Positions 37,845 to 46,721 are shown, numbered from the stretch's first letter. The stretch: DNA of 64,000 nucleotides from Caballeronia sp. Lep1P3 (GCF_022879595.1 NZ_CP084266.1:744001-808000); one strand, 5' to 3'. Made by a program: numbers and translations. The notes: generated from the sequence alone by a model not told the origin.

Positions 37845-40800
37845 GTCTGTCGGCCTTCGAGTTGCTGTTCGACATCGAACAGATGCCGCGTGACGGCCTC
37901 GCGATAAACGCCCGGCTCTTGCCACAAGCCTCGCTCCATCGCTTCGAGCAGGCGCTCGCAGATAGACTGAAGCGCATGAGGATTGTGTTGCGCGATGAAG
38001 TCGCGCGTGCCGGCGTCGTTCACGTAAGCATCGGTCACGAGCGCGTATTGATGATCGGATACGACGCGCGCAGTGGCGTCGTAGCCAAAGAGATAGTCCA
38101 CCGTTGCAGCCAGTTCGGATGCGCCCTTGTAGCCATGCCGCTTGATGCCGTCGATCCATTTCGGATTGACGACGCGCGAACGCACCACGCGCGCGATTTC
38201 TTCGTTGAGCGTGCGCACGCGCGGCGAAGCGGGATTGCTGTGATCCGCGTTGTACGCCTGCGGCTGAAGCCCCGAAAGGTAACGCACCGCCGAAACCATG
38301 CCACCCTGAAACTGGTGATAGTCGTTCGAATCGAGCAGGTCGTGCTCACGATTGTCCTGGTTCTGCAGCACGACATCGAGCGTGGAAAGGCGCGCGCCGA
38401 AGCTCGCGCGCGCTTCCATGCCATCGCCGTTCTGCGAATACGCATAACCGCCCGTGCTTTGATACGCCTCGGACAAGTCGGCATCGGTGTGCCACTGCTT
38501 CTGATCGATGAGTTCCTGCAAGCCCGCGCCGTATGCACCGGGCTTGCTGCTAAAAACACGCCAGCCCGCGCGACGTCGCGCCTCTTTCGCATCGACGCCA
38601 CGGCCCATCAGTTCATCGCGCTCGCGCAAGATGCGCGCGCGTATCGGGTTCACGTCCTCCGGTTCGTCGTCGAGATCCGCGACGGCTTGCACGGCGGCAT
38701 CGAAGAGATGCATGAGGTTCGCGAACGCATCGCGAAAGAAGCCGGATACACGCAAGGTCACATCGATGCGAGGCCGGTTGAAGATGGAGACCGGCAGAAT
38801 TTCGAAGTCCGTCACGCGATGACTGCCCGCCGCCCACTTGGGCCGCACGCCGATGAGCGCGAACGCCTGCGCGATATCGTCGCCGCCGGTACGCATCGTC
38901 GCCGTGCCCCATACGGACAGGCCGATTGCGCGCGGATAATCGCCATGATCCTGCACATGCCGTTCCACGAGCATGTTCGCGGACTTGAGCCCGAGCGACC
39001 ACGCCGCTTGCGTCGGCAAGGCGCGCGTATCGACCGAATAGAAATTGCGGCCCGTGGGCAACACATCGGGCCTGCCGCGCGATGGCGAACCGCTCGGTCC
39101 AGGCGGCACGAAGCGACCTTCGAGTCCGCGCTTCAACTGCATCGACTCTTGCGGGCCGCATGCGTCGAGGCGCGCAAGAACATCGTTACGCAAGCGCTGC
39201 AGCACGAGCGCAGTACGCGGGCCGGGCGTATCCGCATTGCCCGCTATGATCTGCGCTGCAAGCGCTTCGAGCCGCTCGCGCGTGTCGCCATGATGACGCC
39301 ACGGCCCGTCGATGGCGGCTTCCAGTACTTGCGGGCGCGGGCCGTTCCATGTTGCGGACCAGTCGGCATCGAGCGGATCGAAGGCATCGCCGAGTTCCAG
39401 ATCACGCGCAAGCGCCGCGATGAGACTCGCGTTCGCACCCTGCCCGTCGCCTGTCGGAAAGCGTCCGAGCGCGAGCAGCGTATCGCGGCGCTGCGCGCCT
39501 TGCGGCGATACGCCGAATATGTGAAGCCCGTCGCGTATCTGCGCTTCCTTGAGCTCGCAGAGATATGCATCGGCGCGCGTGAGCAACGCGTCTTCGCCAG
39601 CCGCATCGCGCGGCGCGGCGAAGCCGAGTTCTTCGTGCAGCCTGTTTTCGACGATGCTCGCGAGGATCGACTTGCGCAGCAGCTTCGCGCGGCGATGATC
39701 GACCATCAATGCTTCGTAGTACTCGTCAACCTGACGCTCCAGATCCTGCAATGGCCCGTAGTTCTCCGCGCGCGTGAGCGGCGGCATCAGATGATCGATG
39801 ATGACCGCCTGTGCCCGCCGCTTCGCCTGACTGCCCTCGCCCGGATCGTTGACGATGAACGGATAGAGATGCGGCATCGGACCGAGAATGAGATCGGGCC
39901 AGCATGAGGCCGATAGCGCGACGCTCTTTCCCGGCAGCCATTCGAGGTTGCCGTGCTTGCCGACATGCACGAGCGCATCGGCATTGAAGCGCTTGCGCAG
40001 CCAGATGTAGAACGCGAGATACGAATGCGGCGGCACGAGTTCGGCGTCGTGATAGCTCGCGTAGTCGTTGCGCTCGCGCGAACGCGACGGCTGAATGCCG
40101 ACGAACACCTGACCACAACGCAAGCCCGCGATCATGAACCGGCCGCGTCTCACCGTTGGGTCTTGCTCGGGCGCGCCCCATGTTTTTTCGAGCGCGGCGC
40201 GCGCGTCCGCAGGCAGCGTTCGATACGCGTCGAGATATTCGTCGAGCGACAGGCTCTGAAGCGCAGGCCGCAGATCGCGCACCACGGGATCGTTCGTCAC
40301 GCCCTGCGTGAGCGCGGCGATGAGCGCATCGCCATGCGGCGGAATATCGCCTGTCCGATAGCCCTCGCTCGCGAGCATCGACAAGATGCCGACCGCCGAT
40401 GCGGGCGTGTCGAGTCCCACGCCATTGCCAATGCGCCCTTCGCTTGCCGGATAGTTCGCGAGCACGAGCGCGATGCGCTTGTCCGCGTTGGGCGTATGCC
40501 GCAGCGCGCACCAGCGCCGGCTCAGTTGAGCGACGAAGCTCACGCGCTCGGCATCGGCCTGATAGCGCACGACGTCCACCTGCGTATGCACACAGCGATA
40601 CGCGAGGCCTTTGAAACTCACTGCGCGCGTGATGATGCGGCCATCGACTTCGGGCAACGCGACATGCATCGCGACATCGCGCGAATTGAGGCCGTGATTG
40701 TCCTTCTCCCAGTCATCGCGATTACCGCCGCTCAGAATGACTTGCAGCACGGGCGCGTCGCCCGCGACTTCGAATGCCTCGCTTTCGCCGATCACGCCCG

Positions 40801-41614
40801 CAGCGAACGCCGTCGTGTTCAGCACGAGCGACGCGCGATGCTGGGCGCACAGTCGCTCGACCACTTCGCGGCTCACGCTGTCCTTCAGCGACGAAATCGC
40901 GACGGGCAGTGGATTCAGGCCTTCTTTTTCGAGTGATTCGATGATCGCGTCGAACACCGCCGTATTACCGGACTGCAAATGCGCGCGATAAAACAGGACC
41001 GCGACGACGGGCGCACCCTCGGTCCAACGCGCGCGCCAGTCGTCGATGACTGCGATCTCGCGCTCGGGGTGATAGATCGCGACGGCAGGAAGCGGGCCTG
41101 GCGGTTGCGGCTCGCGTCCGAAGCCGAATGCGCGATGACCGATCGCGCGCAAGAACTCTTCCGCATTGCGCGCGCCGCCTTCGCGCAAATAGCGCGACAG
41201 TGCGCGGCAAAACGCGGCATCAACCGTGCTCTTGCTGATGAGATTCGGGTCTTCGGTGAGATCGCCCGAGAACATGGCGAGCAATTGATTCTCGCTTCTT
41301 GCAAGCGATACAAGACGTTCGATGCCGTAAGGCCAATACGATTCGCCGCCAAGATGATCGACGATCACGACCTTCGCATGACGCAGCACATCGTCGATAT
41401 AGAAGTCGACGGACGCTGGCTGACGCAGAAAGGACTGGTTCACGAGCCGCACTTCCGGGAAGCCCGCTTCCAGGCGCGGAAACACGCTTGCAAGCAGCGC
41501 GAGCGTGGTGTCGGCGGAACTGAGTATGACAATCGGCGCGCGCGTCTGATCGATTCGTATGACGCCCGCAGCGTCATCGACGAAACGGCCCGGTGTGGTG
41601 CGTAGCAGATGCAT
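37841..41614 (-). CDS. cobN: Cobaltochelatase large subunit CobN
   Basis: 1257-residue tetrapyrrole-binding subunit, normal length for CobN. It begins MHLLRTTPGRFVDDAAGVI, and contains VHVGKHGNLEWLPGKSVALS, the H-subunit signature, and near the C-terminus QNQDNREHDLLDSNDYHQFQGGM. It inserts Co2+ into hydrogenobyrinic acid a,c-diamide with an AAA+/VWA pair. The start lies 5 nt after cobW. The frame is open further upstream, but that region is cobW coding on the same strand. Confidence 0.95.
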   Translation of the reverse strand: MHLLRTTPGRFVDDAAGVIRIDQTRAPIVILSSADTTLALLASVFPRLEAGFPEVRLVNQSFLRQPASVDFYIDDVLRHAKVVIVDHLGGESYWPYGIERLVSLARSENQLLAMFSGDLTEDPNLISKSTVDAAFCRALSRYLREGGARNAEEFLRAIGHRAFGFGREPQPPGPLPAVAIYHPEREIAVIDDWRARWTEGAPVVAVLFYRAHLQSGNTAVFDAIIESLEKEGLNPLPVAISSLKDSVSREVVERLCAQHRASLVLNTTAFAAGVIGESEAFEVAGDAPVLQVILSGGNRDDWEKDNHGLNSRDVAMHVALPEVDGRIITRAVSFKGLAYRCVHTQVDVVRYQADAERVSFVAQLSRRWCALRHTPNADKRIALVLANYPASEGRIGNGVGLDTPASAVGILSMLASEGYRTGDIPPHGDALIAALTQGVTNDPVVRDLRPALQSLSLDEYLDAYRTLPADARAALEKTWGAPEQDPTVRRGRFMIAGLRCGQVFVGIQPSRSRERNDYASYHDAELVPPHSYLAFYIWLRKRFNADALVHVGKHGNLEWLPGKSVALSASCWPDLILGPMPHLYPFIVNDPGEGSQAKRRAQAVIIDHLMPPLTRAENYGPLQDLERQVDEYYEALMVDHRRAKLLRKSILASIVENRLHEELGFAAPRDAAGEDALLTRADAYLCELKEAQIRDGLHIFGVSPQGAQRRDTLLALGRFPTGDGQGANASLIAALARDLELGDAFDPLDADWSATWNGPRPQVLEAAIDGPWRHHGDTRERLEALAAQIIAGNADTPGPRTALVLQRLRNDVLARLDACGPQESMQLKRGLEGRFVPPGPSGSPSRGRPDVLPTGRNFYSVDTRALPTQAAWSLGLKSANMLVERHVQDHGDYPRAIGLSVWGTATMRTGGDDIAQAFALIGVRPKWAAGSHRVTDFEILPVSIFNRPRIDVTLRVSGFFRDAFANLMHLFDAAVQAVADLDDEPEDVNPIRARILRERDELMGRGVDAKEARRRAGWRVFSSKPGAYGAGLQELIDQKQWHTDADLSEAYQSTGGYAYSQNGDGMEARASFGARLSTLDVVLQNQDNREHDLLDSNDYHQFQGGMVSAVRYLSGLQPQAYNADHSNPASPRVRTLNEEIARVVRSRVVNPKWIDGIKRHGYKGASELAATVDYLFGYDATARVVSDHQYALVTDAYVNDAGTRDFIAQHNPHALQSICERLLEAMERGLWQEPGVYREAVTRHLFDVEQQLEGRQT

Positions 41615-41619
41615 TGCGC

Positions 41620-42699
41620 TTAAGCCTGCGCGAGCGCGTTGGCAAGCGCTGCGTCGAATGCGGCCTGCAGCGTTTGCGTATCGAGTCCCTCGCCGATCAG
41701 CACGAAGCGGCTTTCTGCCTCGCCTTGGCGCCAACGCCTGTCGAAATAGCTGTCGAAGCGCCGTCCCACGCCCTGCACGACGAGGCGCATGGCCGCGCCC
41801 GGCAGCGCGGCGAACCCTTTCACGCGATAGATCGTGTGGTGCTCGACGAGCGTATGCAATGCGGCAATCGCTTGCTCGCGCGATTCGATATGCGCTGCAA
41901 CGACGACCGAATCGAACTCGTCGTGATGATGATCCGCGTGGCCTTCATCGTCCGCGGAACCGTGATGATCCTGCCGCAAATGAATGGTCTCTTCCGACGC
42001 CGATTGCAGGCCGAGCAACGCATGGACGTCGAGCTTGCCCATTTGCGCGGGGACGATCTTCACTTCGGGCGGAATCTCCGGACGCACGAGCGCTTCGACC
42101 GATCGCCACGCGTCTTCATTCATCAGGTCCATCTTGTTGACGATGACGAGGTCTGCCGAGGCAAGCTGATCCTCGAATAACTCGTGCAGCGGCGATTCGT
42201 GATCCAGATTCGGATCGGCCCTGCGCTGCGCATCGACGGCTTGCGGGTTCGCGGCGAACTGTCCGCTCGCGGCGGCGGGACCATCGACCACGGTGATGAC
42301 CGCATCGACGGTGAACGCATTCTTGATGGACGGCCAGTTGAACGCCTGCACGAGCGGCTTGGGCAAGGCAAGGCCCGACGTTTCGATGAGGACGTGATCG
42401 ATGCGCTCGCGCCGTTCGAGCAACTGCTCCATCACCGGATAGAACGCCTCCTGCACCGTGCAGCACAGGCACCCGTTTGCAAGCTCATACAGATTGCGGT
42501 CCGACGATGCCGCTTCGTCGTCGCAGCCGATGCCGCAGCCCTTGAGGATTTCGCCATCGATGCCGAGCTCGCCGAACTCGTTGACGATTACAGCGAGACG
42601 CAAGCCTTGCGCGTTCGCGAGGATATGACGCATGAGGGTTGTCTTGCCGCTGCCGAGAAAGCCTGTCACCACCGTGACGGGAATCTTGCGGGTTTGCAT
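41620..42699 (-). CDS. cobW: CobW-type GTPase metallochaperone
   Basis: 359-residue G3E GTPase. The P-loop GFLGSGKT is at 13-20, the metal site GCLCC near 80, ETSGLALP is switch-like, and NKMD is the base-recognition motif. A His/Asp-rich loop (HHGSADDEGHADHHHDE) precedes the C-terminal CobW_C domain. The ATG follows GGAGCTACG; an ATG six codons upstream lacks a site. It probably delivers cobalt to CobN, the next gene. A cobalamin riboswitch lies about 140 nt upstream. Confidence 0.93.
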   Translation of the reverse strand: MQTRKIPVTVVTGFLGSGKTTLMRHILANAQGLRLAVIVNEFGELGIDGEILKGCGIGCDDEAASSDRNLYELANGCLCCTVQEAFYPVMEQLLERRERIDHVLIETSGLALPKPLVQAFNWPSIKNAFTVDAVITVVDGPAAASGQFAANPQAVDAQRRADPNLDHESPLHELFEDQLASADLVIVNKMDLMNEDAWRSVEALVRPEIPPEVKIVPAQMGKLDVHALLGLQSASEETIHLRQDHHGSADDEGHADHHHDEFDSVVVAAHIESREQAIAALHTLVEHHTIYRVKGFAALPGAAMRLVVQGVGRRFDSYFDRRWRQGEAESRFVLIGEGLDTQTLQAAFDAALANALAQA

Positions 42700-42839
42700 C
42701 GTAGCTCCGTGGCTCATGTATGCGTGCGCCGTGCATCGCGCGATGAGTGAATCGCAAGCGAACGACCGGACTGGAATTGCGCACGACTTAGTGGATCGTG
42801 GTCCGTGCCGCCTCCCCGCGGCATCGGGCCCTGCGTAGT

Positions 42840-43060
42840 TTGGCCGGTATCCGGGCTGGCGACATCATTGCGCGGCCTTCCTGCCGTATGACCGACAGTG
42901 GCGCGGTGCGTAATGCGCGGCATTCGATGCGTGAATGCCGCTAGTCGCTTACCGTTGCGGGGGCAGCGCAGGTTGGCGTTCGTCCGTTCGCATGAACACG
43001 CGAGACGCTTCCTGCTTCCCGTTTGACTGCGCGCGAAAGACATCGCGCGCGAGCACCAAA
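42840..43060 (-). ncRNA. Cobalamin riboswitch upstream of cobW
   Basis: Minus-strand B12 aptamer. Reading 5' to 3': GGTGCTCGCGCG, AACGGGAAGCAGGAAG, GCTGCCCCCGCAACGGTAAG, CCACTG, GGAAGGCCGCGC, then GCCAGCCCGGATACCGGCC. Downstream, TGCCGC-GGGGAG-GCGGCA forms a small hairpin holding a Shine-Dalgarno-like loop. It should repress cobW-cobN and the chelatase genes when B12 is abundant. Confidence 0.92.
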
Positions 43061-43070
43061 ACTGCGTGGA

Positions 43071-43099
43071 AGTCTAGGCTGCGCGTGAACGAGCGTCAA
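43071..43099 (-). promoter_or_regulatory. Sigma-70-type promoter for the cobW transcript
   Basis: On the minus strand TTGACG and TAGACT are 17 bp apart. Transcription would start just before the GGTGCTC that opens the riboswitch, which supports the call. Confidence 0.6.
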
Positions 43100-43146
43100 G
43101 AAAGCCGATACCGATATAAGGTGCATGTGTTATCTTTTGCCCGCGT

Positions 43147-43363
43147 CTGGTGCTCGCGCGTTCACACGCAACGCGCAGTTAAACGGGAAACAGGAAGCCG
43201 CCTCTTCAGTTCGCGAAGAACGCGCGCCAGCCTGTGCTGTCCCCGCAACGGTACGCGACTGGCGGCACGCATCGTTGCGATGCCGCGCATCGTGCTTCAC
43301 GCCACTGCCGGTCATCAGGCGGGAAGGCCGCGCGATGAAGTCGCAAGCCCGGATACCGGCCAG
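43147..43363 (+). ncRNA. Cobalamin riboswitch upstream of cobE
   Basis: Plus-strand B12 aptamer nearly identical to the divergent one. Elements in order: GGTGCTCGCGCG, AAACGGGAAACAGGAAG, GCTGTCCCCGCAACGGTACG, GCCACTGCCGG, GGGAAGGCCGCGC and AAGCCCGGATACCGGCC. It precedes cobE-cobO-cobB. A TATAAG box about 30 nt upstream may be its promoter. Confidence 0.92.
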
Positions 43364-43372
43364 CGCAGGGGA

Positions 43373-43407
43373 CGAAACGCAAAGCATGCAACACCGCATG
43401 CGTTTCG
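43373..43407 (+). promoter_or_regulatory. Hairpin between riboswitch and cobE
   Basis: CGAAAC + GCATGC pair with GCATGC + GTTTCG around an AACACC-type loop, with a 5-nt bulge. It lies between the aptamer and the start codon and may be the expression platform. Confidence 0.45.
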
Positions 43408-43435
43408 CCGAACGCCGCGCATCCGCGAGGGACGC

Positions 43436-43831
43436 ATGCACGGCGCCAAGCTTCTCGTTCAGTGCAAATCAATGGAGTCTCATCGCGCGCGGCCGCCTGG
43501 ACTTGCAGTCGGCATCGGCTGCAAACGCGGCGTGAGCGCCGAAGCGATAGAAACGGCCGTGCACATCGCGCTTCGATCTTCAGGGCTTGCGTTCGCGGAT
43601 ATCGCGTGCGTCGCGAGCATCGACATCAAGCAGGATGAAGCGGGCTTGCGCGCGTTTTGCGAGCGTCATCGCCTGCCCTTGAGTTTCTATGGCGCCGACG
43701 ACATCGCCCCCACTCTGCTCGATGGCGTATGCGAGCCTTGCGCGCTGCTCGCAAGCGATGGCGGGCGGTTAGCCGTGCGCAAGACGATCGCGGGCGGCGT
43801 CACGGTCGCCATTGCAGTGAACGAAGCATGA
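43436..43831 (+). CDS. cobE: CobE/CbiG C-terminal-domain protein
   Basis: 131-residue protein matching the CbiG C-terminal/CobE family: GLAVGIGCKRGVSAEAIETAV and FADIACVASIDIKQDEAGL, then LASDGGRLAVRKTI. The ATG used has GAGGGACGC directly upstream; another ATG 12 codons later is possible. CobE is needed for B12 synthesis in pseudomonads but its exact step is unsettled. Here the N-terminal CbiG half is fused to CobJ about 7 kb away, so the two CbiG halves are encoded separately. Confidence 0.85.
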   Translation: MHGAKLLVQCKSMESHRARPPGLAVGIGCKRGVSAEAIETAVHIALRSSGLAFADIACVASIDIKQDEAGLRAFCERHRLPLSFYGADDIAPTLLDGVCEPCALLASDGGRLAVRKTIAGGVTVAIAVNEA

Positions 43832-43847
43832 ACGACACGAAAAGCCC

Positions 43848-44450
43848 ATGAAAACCGATACCGAATCGCATCTGCGCATGACGCAGCGTCGCAAGGAAGG
43901 CCACGAGAAGAAGCAGGCCGCCGCCGATCACGAGAAGGGCTTGCTGATCGTCAATACGGGCAACGGCAAGGGCAAGACCACAGCCGCGTTCGGCATGGCC
44001 GTGCGCGTGCTCGGCCACGGCATGAAGCTCGGCGTCGTGCAGTTCATCAAGGGCGCGCTGCATACGTCCGAACGCGATGTCCTGAGCGCGATGGCGAAGT
44101 GCGATTTCGTCACGATGGGCGACGGCTATACGTGGAATACGCAGAACCGCGAAGCCGACATGGCGACCGCGCGCAAGGGCTGGAGCGAAGCGCGTCGCAT
44201 GATAGAAAGCGGCGCGTATCAGATGGTCGTGCTTGATGAACTCAACACGGTCCTCAAATACGACTATCTGCCGCTAGACGAAGTGCTCGATGTGCTGAAG
44301 GCGCGCCCCGCGATGCTGCATGTGGTCGTTACGGGCCGTCATGCGCCGGATGCGCTCGTCGAGTTGGCCGACCTCGTCACCGAGATGCGGCTCGTGAAAC
44401 ATCCCTATCGCGAGCAAGGCGTGAAGGCGCAACGCGGCGTCGAGTTCTGA
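43848..44450 (+). CDS. cobO: Corrinoid adenosyltransferase
   Basis: 200-residue BtuR/CobO/CobA-type ATP:co(I)rrinoid adenosyltransferase. The P-loop NTGNGKGKTTAAFG is near residue 42, WNTQNREADMATARKGW and YQMVVLDELNTVLKYDYL are family motifs, and VVTGRHAPDALVELADLVTEM closes the fold. It attaches the 5'-deoxyadenosyl ligand to cobalt. Spaced 16 nt from cobE and 4 nt from cobB, so one transcript. Confidence 0.95.
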   Translation: MKTDTESHLRMTQRRKEGHEKKQAAADHEKGLLIVNTGNGKGKTTAAFGMAVRVLGHGMKLGVVQFIKGALHTSERDVLSAMAKCDFVTMGDGYTWNTQNREADMATARKGWSEARRMIESGAYQMVVLDELNTVLKYDYLPLDEVLDVLKARPAMLHVVVTGRHAPDALVELADLVTEMRLVKHPYREQGVKAQRGVEF

Positions 44451-44454
44451 CACG

Positions 44455-45753
44455 ATGCCTGACTGTCCCGCACTTTTCATCGGCGCGAGCGCGTCGCATC
44501 AAGGCAAGACGACGGTAACGGCCGCGCTCGCTCGCCATCACACGCGGCAGGGCCGGCGCGTGCGCGTCTTCAAGACCGGGCCGGATTTTCTCGACCCGAT
44601 GATTCTCGAACGCGCATGCGGATCGCCCGTCTATTCGCTGCATCTTTCGATGGTGGGCCTCGATGCATGCCGCGCGTTGCTTGCAAAGGCCGCGCGCGAT
44701 GCGGACCGGATCCTGATCGAAGGCGTCATGGGCCTTTTCGATGGCACGCCCAGCAGCGCGGATCTTGCCGCCGCGTTCAACGTGCCCGTGCTCGCCGTGA
44801 TCGGCGCGCATGGCATGGCGCAAACCTTCGGCGCAGTGGCATTCGGGCTTGCGCGTTATCGCGCGGATGTTCCGTTTCATGGCGTGCTCGCTAATCGCGT
44901 TGCCTCGCCGCGTCATGCCGACATGCTCGCGCAAGCCATTCCCGAAGGCATTCGCTATTGCGGACATCTTTCGAATGCAGACGATATGACGCTGCCGGAG
45001 CGGCATCTCGGCATCACACAGGCACAGGAGATCGCGGGGCTCGATGCGCGTCTCGATCGCGCGGCCGATGCCATCGCCCAGACCGCGCTTGCAGAACTTC
45101 CGCCGCCTGTTCGCTTCGAAGACGCGACGCTCGAAGCGCCGCCGCGTCTGCTCAATGGGCTGCATATCGCTATCGCGCGCGATGCCGCGTTCTCGTTCAT
45201 CTATCCCGCCAACGTCGATTTGCTGAGAACGCTGGGCGCACGCATCAGCACCTTCTCGCCGCTTGCCGATGAACCCGTTCCCGCCGACGCCGACGCGCTC
45301 TATCTTCCCGGCGGTTATCCGGAACTGCACGCGGCGACGCTCGCATCGAACGCGCGCACGCGGGCATCGATTGCCATGCATGTCGCGAACGAACGCGTTG
45401 TCGTGGCGGAATGCGGAGGCATGCTCTATCTCCTCGATTCGCTCATCGATGTGGAAGGCGTGCGCCATGGCATGCTTGGGATGCTGCCCGGCAACGCATC
45501 GATGCAGCGGCGTCTCGCGCGTCTCGCGATGCAGCGGCTCGATTCATCGCACGGCCCGCTCATGGGTCACACGTTCCACTATTCCACGCTGGAAACGACG
45601 ATGCAGCCGATGCTCATCGCCAGGCACGCGACCACGCATACCGAAGGCGAAGCGCTTTATCGGCAAGGCAAGATCACAGCCACTTATATGCACGCTTACT
45701 GGCCGTCGAATCCGGCGGCAGCCGCAGCCCTCTTTCGCGGCGAACCGCTATGA
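44455..45753 (+). CDS. cobB: Cobyrinic acid a,c-diamide synthase (hydrogenobyrinate form)
   Basis: 432-residue ATP- and glutamine-dependent amidase. The N-terminal dethiobiotin-synthetase-like domain has GASASHQGKTTVTAAL and KTGPDFLDPMI. The C-terminal class I-like amidotransferase has LPGGYPELHA and the nucleophile Cys in VAECGGMLYLLDS, with the later His in GHTFHYSTLE. It amidates the a and c carboxylates before cobalt insertion. Its stop codon overlaps the next ATG. Confidence 0.94.
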   Translation: MPDCPALFIGASASHQGKTTVTAALARHHTRQGRRVRVFKTGPDFLDPMILERACGSPVYSLHLSMVGLDACRALLAKAARDADRILIEGVMGLFDGTPSSADLAAAFNVPVLAVIGAHGMAQTFGAVAFGLARYRADVPFHGVLANRVASPRHADMLAQAIPEGIRYCGHLSNADDMTLPERHLGITQAQEIAGLDARLDRAADAIAQTALAELPPPVRFEDATLEAPPRLLNGLHIAIARDAAFSFIYPANVDLLRTLGARISTFSPLADEPVPADADALYLPGGYPELHAATLASNARTRASIAMHVANERVVVAECGGMLYLLDSLIDVEGVRHGMLGMLPGNASMQRRLARLAMQRLDSSHGPLMGHTFHYSTLETTMQPMLIARHATTHTEGEALYRQGKITATYMHAYWPSNPAAAAALFRGEPL

Positions 45754-45971
45754 CGATCATCGACCTCGCCTTCACCATCGAACGCGCAAAAGCGCAGCAA
45801 CCTATCGGCTCGCCGTGCACCGGCGTATGCAAGCTCGATCCCGCGCACGGCCTGTGCGCGGGATGCTTCCGAAGCCGCGAAGAGATCAAGCAGTTCCGAC
45901 AGATGGACGATGCCGCGAAGCTCGCGCTGCTCGATGCATTACCCGGCAGACAAGCCGCGACGTTGCGCTAG
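45750..45971 (+). CDS. DUF1289 small Cys-rich protein
   Basis: 73-residue protein starting in an ATGA overlap with cobB. The DUF1289 pattern is complete: SPCTGVCKLD, GLCAGCFRSREEI, a CxxxC...CxxC set likely to bind metal, followed by an amphipathic helix. Function is unknown for the family. The coupling to cobB suggests a link to corrin synthesis but proves only cotranscription. Its 3' end overlaps cbtA on the other strand by 33 nt. Confidence 0.85.
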   Translation: MTIIDLAFTIERAKAQQPIGSPCTGVCKLDPAHGLCAGCFRSREEIKQFRQMDDAAKLALLDALPGRQAATLR

Positions 45972-46712
45972 CGCGGGCCGCTCGACTTCACGCGCTGCCA
46001 GTGCGCCGAACAGAAGCCCGAGCGTCGTCCATACGATCACCTGAATGCCGACTGCCACGACGCGAAATTGCCACAGCAAAGACGCGGAGAAATCGGCGGG
46101 CACTTCATCGACGCGCGGCAACGCGATCTGCGCAACCGCTATCAATGCAACATATGAAGCGCCCGCGATGATCGTCGCGTTCCAGTTGCCGTGACGCGCA
46201 TGCAACCGCCTTTGCAGCCATACGGCGAAGACCGCCGCCGCGACCGAAATCGCCAACATGCCAAAGAACAATGCGGTGCGCGGCCCGATGGTCTCGGGGT
46301 TCCCGATGGCGGGCGGATTAGGCGGATATTTGATGAGGGGCACGATGGCGACGCTCACGAAGCCCAACGTCGCGAGCAAGGCCGATGTGCCGCGTGCATG
46401 CAATGCGCCAAGCCGCCCATAGGCGAACGCAAAGACGAGTGAGAAGATGCCGCCAAGCGCGGTGCCGAATACCGCGACGCCGGTGAAAAGACCGAGTCCT
46501 GCCTGCGTATCGCGGCTCACGAGTTCTTCGTCGCCATCATGATCGTGCGCATTGGCCGCGCTTTTATCATCATCATGCGCGTGTTCGTGCTTTTCCTCGA
46601 ACGCAATGGCGCGCGCAACGGCCGGCTCACCAAACGTCCTTGCAAAGCCGAATCCGAGCAGGCCCGCGACGAGTCCCGCGATCATGCCGCGTATGAGCAA
46701 ACTGCGAATCAT
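45939..46712 (-). CDS. cbtA: Cobalt transporter subunit CbtA
   Basis: 257-residue membrane protein with about 6 helices. The N-terminal LLIRGMIAGLVAGLLGFGFA is the CbtA opening, and a His/Asp-rich periplasmic loop (HEHAHDDDKSAANAHDHD) suits metal capture. KYPPNPPAIGNPETIGPRTALFF is a conserved family segment. It follows cbtB by 9 nt under a cobalamin riboswitch. CbtAB are predicted cobalt importers in B12-regulated clusters. Confidence 0.9.
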   Translation of the reverse strand: MIRSLLIRGMIAGLVAGLLGFGFARTFGEPAVARAIAFEEKHEHAHDDDKSAANAHDHDGDEELVSRDTQAGLGLFTGVAVFGTALGGIFSLVFAFAYGRLGALHARGTSALLATLGFVSVAIVPLIKYPPNPPAIGNPETIGPRTALFFGMLAISVAAAVFAVWLQRRLHARHGNWNATIIAGASYVALIAVAQIALPRVDEVPADFSASLLWQFRVVAVGIQVIVWTTLGLLFGALAAREVERPALAQRRGLSAG

Positions 46713-46721
46713 GGCGCGTCC

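Noticed and set aside
37862..39907. 681-residue open frame on the plus strand
   Set aside because: It lies wholly within cobN on the opposite strand and has no recognisable domain; composition is typical of a shadow frame.
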